Source of the DNA: Nemertoderma westbladi
Lineage: Eukaryota; Xenacoelomorpha; Nemertodermatida; Nemertodermatidae
Direction: 5' to 3'
Assembly (NCBI GenBank): GCA_032718475.1
Contig: JAUCBJ010007112.1
Span: 1 to 36,381 of the forward strand
Length of the DNA: 36,381 nucleotides
The notes beneath the pieces were generated by a model. It saw nothing but the letters and a program-made list of their open reading frames with translations. It had not been told where the DNA came from and searched no databases. This document shows, in pieces, positions 31,086 through 36,381 of this stretch (its first letter is position 1; the number at the start of each line of letters is the position of its first letter). Position numbers and translations under genes: made by a program.

Positions 31086-31245
31086 CTCTACTACTGCGTG
31101 GCCCATCAGGCCCACCTTCGGGTTGGCTCAACCCCGCTACCTCCTGCCTACCAACTACGTGGCCTACCAGGCCGCCGTCGGGTTGGCTCAACCCTGCCAC
31201 TTCCTGCCTACTAACTACGTGGCCTACCAGGCCACCGTCTGCCGG
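31086..31245 (-). repeat. about 66-bp tandem repeats with hairpins
   Basis: Two full and one partial unit containing GGCCTACCAGGCC (5-bp stem) and GGGTTGGCTCAACCC (6-bp stem, 3-nt loop) separated by CGTCGG-like text and CCACTTCCTGCCTAC. On the minus strand they encode a repeated GGLVGHVV-RQEVAGLSQP unit, so they may also be gag-coding. Confidence 0.8.
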
Positions 31246-31391
31246 GTTATGTACGTCCGACACGCTCATATTAATAGCACCATTCCCAATATTATTTGTT
31301 AAATCAATTAAATTATTAGAATTTGAAACGAGATTTAAATTATTTAAATTAGAATTATTATATATTTTCAAAATTTAAATTATTATTCGTA

Positions 31392-32000
31392 TTATTTGAT
31401 TATTCTGATATTTGAATTAATGTTATTATTTGAATTTAAATTTAAATTACTACTACCCGGTAAAATATTATTTCCTGTAATAAAGGGATTAGGGTTATCT
31501 ACTACGGTACTATTAATATTAACTACTTCTAACGTACTACTACTACCCCCCTCGCCCGTACGGCTACACCAGTTCTGGTTCTCTCGCCCGGTGCCTGTAA
31601 GTGGGGTCTCACTCTCTGACATTTCCAACCGCGCCGGTTCTAGTCGGCGCCGCTCCAGTTTGGCTTGATATTGCGCAAGCCTGCCTAGCCGGGCACGCAA
31701 ATCATCCCGCACACGCTCTGCCTCTATCTCTCTCTCTATGCACTCTCGTAAACTTTGCTCGGCCAACTCGGTATCTCTCGCAACCATCTCAAACCGCCTC
31801 GCCGGCTCGCTCTCTACTCTCATCTCCCGCTCTCTACACTCCTTGACTCTCTCTCTACACACCTCGACTCTCTCTCTATCCTCCCTTGCCCACTCTCTTT
31901 CTCTCTCTATAACGGCGGCATTATCCCTCAGTTGCCGCTCTGTGCTATTCAGCTTTGCCGCTACCATTTCTAATTCATACGTCAGATTTATTTTCAGCAC
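31392..32000 (-). pseudogene. coiled-coil gag segment of element 2
   Basis: About 200 codons, open further upstream to roughly 32170 without an ATG. The first 130 residues are almost all E, R, A, L and K with heptad-like spacing (AAVIERERE, CRERVKECRERE, AEQSLRECIE), predicting a long coiled coil. They are followed by a Ser/Asn-rich tail (NLNLNSNNN). It overlaps out of frame with the preceding frame ending at 32068, so a frameshift near a G/C run around 32080 is likely. A structural Gag region is the probable role; I do not recognise a family. Confidence 0.6.
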
Positions 32001-32067
32001 CCTTCTTTCTTTCGCGGAGGATGTAGCAGACTTATCGGTTGCGACGGACTCCCGTCGCCCCTCCGTC

Positions 32068-32667
32068 CTACCAACTTTCCCCCGCCTCCCGGAACTCCCT
32101 GCCTCCGACCGACGAGACCGAATCCTCGGAGTTAACCTCGGATTCGCCCTCCCCAGGTCTCTTCCAACCCACTAATTTTATATCCTGGGCATCGACTAAG
32201 TATGGCCCTATGTACACTACACTAGGTCCCATACCCCCACATTCCCATAGTTCAAACAGTTCGAAGGCAACTCCCCACGCCCTCAACTCTGCTAGTTCTC
32301 TCTGCCCAGAACGCACTAGGTGATCAAAGTATCTGTTCGACTCACCTAGTCCCTTTGTCATCCTGACCTCGTCTATCCTCGCCCCCTCCTTGGCCTCCTT
32401 TAGTAGTTCCCGGGTCGCGTTGTAGGCCCGTCGAAGTCGATCAGAAACCCCGACGTCCTCGTCGCCGACCTCTCCTCCGTCTCTCCGGGTCCGACGTCGT
32501 ACCGACGGCCCCACCGTCGCCGTTCCGGTGGACCGTTCGTCGTCCTCGGCCTGTGGCTGACCGGTGACATCGGTACGTCGACCCTCGCTCCGCGTCGACT
32601 CGTCTTTCTCTTCTCTCCCTCTCGTCTCCTCGACTCGACTCCTCTCTTTGTAGACGACCCCCCACAT
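32068..32667 (-). pseudogene. N-terminal gag-like frame of element 2
   Basis: 199 codons beginning MWGVVYKERS, the first long frame after the 5' LTR in element orientation (the LTR ends 250 bp upstream). Charged R/E/D-rich start, a helical middle (LRRAYNATRELLKEAKEGA, YFDHLVRSGQRELAELRAWG) and an aromatic stretch (FELFELWECGG). I do not recognise it. Position and composition fit the N-terminus of Gag. It is out of frame with the coiled-coil segment that follows. Confidence 0.5.
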
Positions 32668-32917
32668 CTTGGTTCGCCGGGTCGCTCGTTATCGACGTGG
32701 CGTCAACGCACGTCGACGTGCGTAGCATCGACCGGCGTCGTGGGTTCGTATCGTCTCGCCGTGGCCTCGCGGATCGTTAGATCGTCGTCCGGGGTCCGCG
32801 GCGGTGTCGTTCCTTTCTCTCGACTCATCTTCGTCTTTAGTAGCTGGTCGTCACTAGCTAGGACGGTAGCTCTATTCTATCTCTGTCAGGGCAGCTGGGC
32901 GGATCTAGTTCTGTCAC

Positions 32918-33457
32918 TGTGACGGGATCTACGGATCCCGGTTTATCCGTTGGGTTTTCTATCCACGCGTCCCCGCCGTGTGTGAAAGGTAAAAGAGTTC
33001 TGATGTTGGGTAATATGTATAAAGGTATAATAGTCTGACAGTTGATATAGTATAGTATGACACAACAGGTAATATATAATGGCGGTAGCGGACGGTGACA
33101 GAAGTCCCCGTTCCACCCTACTGATCTGACTGAGTAAAGTGACTGAATAGGGGAGCACCAACAGGTAATATACTGCACGGTTGGCCTAATTGCTACCTAG
33201 TCGATGCTGTCCCCCCATTGGCTAATATCCCACTTCTCGCCCCTTCACCTTCCCTGGTGTGTTTCCCGTTCACCCCAGCTATTCTCTCTCTTGTCAGGGG
33301 AGTAACCCCTGACCCTTATTGTGTGTGTCTCCTTTGGGGCCTATTGTCCCCGTTTACTGGGCTGACACGAGGTTGATTGGTAATCAACCTCGTGCTCCCA
33401 ATATTGCTTTATGGCTCACTCTATGGGTTTGTGTTAGCGGAATTGGATAAGCTAACA
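32918..33457 (-). repeat. LTR of element 2 (5' LTR in element orientation)
   Basis: 540 bp, same as 26059-26598 at an offset of 6859 apart from 33139. It carries the same perfect hairpin at 33366-33394. It is followed by CCAAC (33458-33462) and then by the rest of the TBP-like gene. Confidence 0.95.
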
Positions 33458-33805
33458 CCAACTGGTTCAATAACAATAGTGGGTCCATGTAAAAATGTTT
33501 GTAGTGATTTACTTTATCTGAAACAATGCACCAACATATTAATTAAGAAAATTAAATTAAATACAGTGACCAGACTAATTAAGTTACCATCTCTTAATTT
33601 TAAATCATTAAGTAAAAAGTGTGGACATCATTTTGTAAACAATGTAAAGGTATATATTGATTTTACGCCGGAGCTCTTTTGTGGAATTCGATTGTATATT
33701 GGGCGATGTTATTTCAGTGTCTTTCACTCGATGAAAGTTATAAGTATGTGTCCTGTTGGTGATTTTGAAGAAGCTCTTATTATATTATTTAGTTTATTGA
33801 ATTAA
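33458..33805 (+). pseudogene. TBP-like protein, second part
   Basis: Starts with the target duplication; coding resumes at 33463 in the same frame as the part ending at 26058, giving 174 codons in total, about the length of the TBP core (180). It begins with GSITIVGPCKN, in register with SGKxVxTGAKS of repeat 1. It then has a linking helix (CTNILIKKIK) and repeat 2: YIDFTPELFCGIRL, CYFSVFHSMKVISMCP and FEEALIILFSLL, matching TBP's YEPELFPGLIYR, LLIFxSGKIVxTGAK and EEIYxAFExIYPVL. Both repeat-2 Phe positions are kept (ELF, SVF). No stop or frameshift except the retrotransposon. In a virus-like element it could direct viral transcription; that is inference. Confidence 0.65.
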
Positions 33806-34339
33806 TAAGTAAAATTATCTCTCAATATACTACATGTCATTATACTCTATGTGCGGTTTTATATATTTATGTGATTATACTGTCTCTCAATATACTATAT
33901 GTGTTTATATTATCTCTCAATATACTATATGTCATTATACTGTATGTGCGGTTTTATATATTTATGTGATTATACTGTATGTGGTTCTATATATTCATGT
34001 AACATATATACTAATTATAGTTTTATTAAATTTAAGTAAAAAATATATTGATTTATATTATTAATAACATCTTACCTTGAGAACAATTCTCCCAAGTAAT
34101 GGGGACCCACCTCTCCTCCCGAAAAAAGACCGTAAGGCCAAGTTTTACTGCACTTGTTCTCCATTGAGTGATTAGTTGTTAAACTGGTGAATTCAATATA
34201 TAAATTTAAATATTTACTAAAGCCGCTAGATGGCATGCATTTGTGATGCGAATATTAGTTTCATATTATACTGTATAAACGTTAAAAGTCAATTATTATT
34301 TTAATAAATATAATAATAATTGTATTATAAAAGGAAAAC
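33806..34339. repeat. spacer before the ATPase with a 95-bp tandem duplication
   Basis: AT-rich. ATCTCTCAATATACTA and about 65 bp after it occur from 33817 and again from 33912 (period 95), with a partial copy between (33883-33910). Open frames over it (33834-34064) are repeats of Tyr/Ile/Cys and not credible. At 34076-34164 on the minus strand there is an exon-like piece (reported separately). Just before the ATPase ATG there is ATT/AAT repeat and TTATAAAAGG (34325-34334). Confidence 0.65.
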
Positions 34340-34868
34340 ATGATGAATATAGGAGATATGCGGTTTCGTTTTGGTAGTACAATATTAATAGCCGGTCCTA
34401 GTGGTAGTGGAAAAACGTCTTTTTTGGAGAAAATGTTATTGAATAGGAAATTGATCTTTAACGAAACCCCAAACAGTATTACTTGGTTTTATGGACAGAC
34501 GAAACCAATAATTAAAGGGGTTAATATTACCGCTTTAAATGAAATTCCAGAACACTTTAATGAAAATGTGAAAAACCATTCTATCATTATAATCGACGAT
34601 TTGATGACAGAACTACAAAATTCCAAACAAGCGACTACGCTAATTACTAAAGTAGCTCGACATACAAATTCATTGGTAATTTTTCTCACTCAAAACCTTT
34701 ATCAAAAAAGAGGAGAATCTAGGACCCGTTCCATTAATTCCACTTATTTCTTATTGTTCAAAAATCCAAGGGATCAGACACATGTAGCGGCGTTATTCTC
34801 AATGAATAAATCGAAGCGCGGGTTATTATGTATTATAATAATAATAATAGTTAGCAATGCATTGCTAC
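34340..34868 (+). pseudogene. Polinton-type genome-packaging ATPase (FtsK/HerA, A32-like), C-terminally truncated
   Basis: The start is ATGATG at 34340. Walker A GPSGSGKT at residues 19-26, Walker B IIIIDDLM (Asp 86 and 87), sensor-like FLTQN at 115-119, and the conserved tail SRTRSINSTYFLLFKNPRD with the arginines. This is the order found in the ATPase that pumps DNA into capsids of Polintons/adintoviruses. After KRG (near residue 164) the frame runs into ATA/ATT repeats and then into the LTR of element 3, where it stops (34871-34873). The family normally has a further C-terminal part, so the gene is cut short. Confidence 0.88.
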
Positions 34869-35060
34869 TGTAAAGATATAGATATACCGGGATAGGGCCG
34901 CAGTCATCCGTATAGCACACAGCGTGCCGGTACTGCAGTGTACGGTACCAAAAGATGATAGATGGACAGTCTGTATGTAAAACTCCACATCGTCCGTTGC
35001 TAGGCAACTAGGGACGCCACTACTGTATATCTCCTAAGTCCCGCATACAGTATCGCTACA
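34869..35060 (-). repeat. 3' LTR of Gypsy element 3
   Basis: Inferred from one copy only: TG at 34869, CA at 35059-35060, with the PPT adjoining on the element side and ATPase sequence on the other. 192 bp is short. It contains GTTGCTAGGCAAC (34996-35008), a palindromic RFX/X-box-like site. The border is not confirmed by a second LTR. Confidence 0.65.
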
Positions 35061-35072
35061 TAACCCCCCCTC
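35061..35072 (-). promoter_or_regulatory. polypurine tract of Gypsy element 3
   Basis: On the minus strand GAGGGGGGGTTA precedes TGTAGCG, the start of the LTR; the usual place for the plus-strand primer. Confidence 0.65.
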
Positions 35073-35114
35073 AAGTGTGGTAACACGATAAATCCCTAAT
35101 AGTGGCGATGAATG

Positions 35115-36380
35115 TTAGGTGGTATATCTTTCCGGACGGCGGACCTGTCGGCCGGAACGAGTCTGAAACGTGGACGACGTCGTGGTGGGAGGTTTCGAGT
35201 GGGCCTTGGGCCTGGCGTAAGGACTGGTATGTCGTGCTGGAGTGGCTGCTACGGCAGCGTAGGAAGGCGCCGGAAGGTCGGGATCTGACGAAGATGCCGA
35301 CGGTGCCGGTGGGATCGTGGGCGGCCGCGGAATGAAGGCAATCTTCAGTCTGTCGATGGAGACATGATCCAGGCGGCCATTGAGGTCAAGGAGGAAAGTT
35401 TTTGGCTCCACCTTAATGATTTTGTAGGGGCCAGCATAGGGGCGGTTGAGAGGTCCTACATGACCACCACGGCGTACATACACGTAACCTGTCGAGGCCA
35501 GGGATGCCGGGATGTGGGAGGTTGACGGTGAGCCGTGGAAGTTTGTCGGCGGGGGAACAGCTGACTTGAGGCGTTCCTTGAGGTCGGAGACGAAAGCTGA
35601 GGATGGAGTCTCTGTTCGCGCGGACCCAGGGCCCACGAACTCGCCAGGCACGTGGAGGGGGGTGCCATAGACGAGGTCGGCGGGTGAGCAGCCAGGGTCC
35701 TCCTTCCAAGCCGTCCTGATCCCGAGTAGGACTAGTGGGAGTTCGTCCATCCATTTCGGTCCATGTAGACGGGCCTTGAGCGATGCCTTGAGTTGGCGAT
35801 GGAGTCGCTCGATCATCCCATTCGCCTGTGGGTGGTAGGATGTAGTAGTGGAGGCCGAGATGCCGAGGAGGTTGTGAAGCTCGGCCCACAGGTGAGAGGT
35901 AAACTGCGCCCCGCGATCGGAGGTGATGTCCCCGGGTATCCCGAACCTGGCGATCCAGCCCCGTAGAAGTGCGCGGGCACACGTCTCAGCGGTGGCGTCG
36001 ATAATGGGGATGGCCTCAGGCCACCGTGTGAACCTGTCGATGATTGTGAATAGGTAGCCGTGGCCTTCCGATGGTGGAAGTGGACCAACGATGTCTACGT
36101 GGAGGCTGTCGAATCGGGCCTCAGGGGCAGGGCGACTTTCTAGTGGCGCATGGACATGGCGGCCGACCTTGGAGGCCTGGCAGGCGGCGCACTCGAGGCA
36201 GCGTCGGCGCACGTCTTTCTTCATCCCATGCCAGATAAAACGCTCGGAGATGGCGCGGATGGTGGGCTTTGGACCGGCATGTGAGAGGCCATGGATGGCC
36301 TCGAAGATCCGGCCGCGCCAGCTATCCGGGACGACGGGGCGGTTCCGGCCCGTCGAGGTGTCGCACAAGACCGTGAAGTG
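35115..36380 (-). CDS. Gypsy integrase, C-terminal part of Pol (partial)
   Basis: The frame is open through the right edge of the window, so the start and the upstream RT/RNase H are outside. Counting from 36368: zinc-binding H26, H30, C60 and C63 (H-x3-H, C-x2-C); catalytic D92 (HVDIVGPL), D151 (TSDRGAQF) and E187 (NGMIERLHRQLK), a DD35E triad; and a GPY/F module (AGPYKIIKVEPKTFLLDLNG). It ends with a Pro/Ser-rich tail and TRSGRQVRRPERY, a phrase common at the end of Gypsy Pol. It catalyses strand transfer of element DNA into the genome. All catalytic residues are present, so the element may be recent. Confidence 0.95.
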   Translation of the reverse strand, partial: HFTVLCDTSTGRNRPVVPDSWRGRIFEAIHGLSHAGPKPTIRAISERFIWHGMKKDVRRRCLECAACQASKVGRHVHAPLESRPAPEARFDSLHVDIVGPLPPSEGHGYLFTIIDRFTRWPEAIPIIDATAETCARALLRGWIARFGIPGDITSDRGAQFTSHLWAELHNLLGISASTTTSYHPQANGMIERLHRQLKASLKARLHGPKWMDELPLVLLGIRTAWKEDPGCSPADLVYGTPLHVPGEFVGPGSARTETPSSAFVSDLKERLKSAVPPPTNFHGSPSTSHIPASLASTGYVYVRRGGHVGPLNRPYAGPYKIIKVEPKTFLLDLNGRLDHVSIDRLKIAFIPRPPTIPPAPSASSSDPDLPAPSYAAVAATPARHTSPYARPKAHSKPPTTTSSTFQTRSGRQVRRPERYTT

Positions 36381-36381
36381 A

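Larger units (their letters stand above)
26059..33457 (-). mobile_element. LTR element 2: 7.4-kb gag-only BEL/Pao-like retrotransposon, minus strand
   Basis: Two 540-bp LTRs (26059-26598, 32918-33457) flanked by CCAAC. Their one seen difference is at 26280/33139 (C versus G), so insertion is fairly recent. Orientation is minus: the polypurine tract GGGGGGGAG lies next to the left LTR (26599-26607, read on minus) and the gag-like frames read leftward. Order on minus: LTR, gag N-terminal frames (32667-31392), repeated spacer (31.3-30.7 kb), gag zinc-knuckle frame (30757-28973), then about 2 kb of minisatellite where protease, RT and integrase should be. No pol motif was found. It depends on another element for mobility. 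Confidence 0.92.
34869..36381 (-). mobile_element. LTR element 3: Gypsy retrotransposon, minus strand, runs off the window
   Basis: Only the 3' end is in the window: a 192-bp LTR, a polypurine tract and the integrase. Gene order (integrase directly before the 3' LTR) and the GPY/F-type end are Gypsy (Metaviridae). The sequence next to the LTR on the left is GCTAC (34864-34868); whether it is a target duplication needs the other end. Inserted in, or directly after, the packaging ATPase. Confidence 0.9.

Noticed and set aside
35115-36380. Integrase as the missing Polinton integrase
   Set aside because: The GPY/F end, the position directly before an LTR with a polypurine tract, and the Gypsy Pol tail show it belongs to LTR element 3 on the other strand.

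Overview
The window looks like a repeat-dense stretch of an invertebrate animal genome. I base this on the mix of elements: Polinton/Maverick (adintovirus-like) genes, BEL/Pao and Gypsy LTR retrotransposons, APE-type non-LTR retrotransposons, AT-rich noncoding DNA and a GT-AG intron. I found no host gene I can name, and the sequence does not fix the phylum.

Left part (1-8.2 kb): AT-rich DNA without genes, a degenerate tRNA-like sequence (1397-1471, minus), a 17-G run and a 49-bp hairpin. A frameshifted minus-strand non-LTR retrotransposon follows (endonuclease plus partial reverse transcriptase, 3280-5450), then a short duplication near 5.7-5.9 kb. A second, 5'-truncated non-LTR element (about 6345-8001, minus) has a clean reverse transcriptase frame.

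Core (8.2-34.9 kb): relics of Polinton-like DNA-virus genes, all on the plus strand. They are a small beta-rich protein resembling PC4-type ssDNA binders (8434-8850), pPolB copy 1 (8948-20.54 kb, cut off in the palm domain), pPolB copy 2 (about 21.82-25.88 kb, several frameshifts) with a promoter and 5'UTR intron, a 174-codon gene whose product resembles TATA-binding protein, and a packaging ATPase (34340 onward). Capsid, protease and Polinton integrase genes are not visible.

Three LTR retrotransposons have landed in this viral gene set. Element 1 (9686-18385, 1228-bp LTRs with no difference seen, TSD aaggg) interrupts pPolB copy 1. Element 2 (26059-33457, minus strand, 540-bp LTRs with one difference, TSD ccaac) interrupts the TBP-like gene. 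Element 3 (34869 to beyond the window end, minus, Gypsy with DD35E integrase) cuts the ATPase. Elements 1 and 2 look like non-autonomous BEL/Pao derivatives. Element 1 keeps only pieces of pol. Element 2 has a decayed gag and, where pol should be, about 2 kb of CTAACT-type minisatellite studded with short hairpins.

The most interesting observations are the TBP-like gene one base downstream of pPolB in a virus-like element, a PC4-like partner upstream of the other pPolB copy, and the hairpin array in element 2 whose stems differ by paired compensatory changes.
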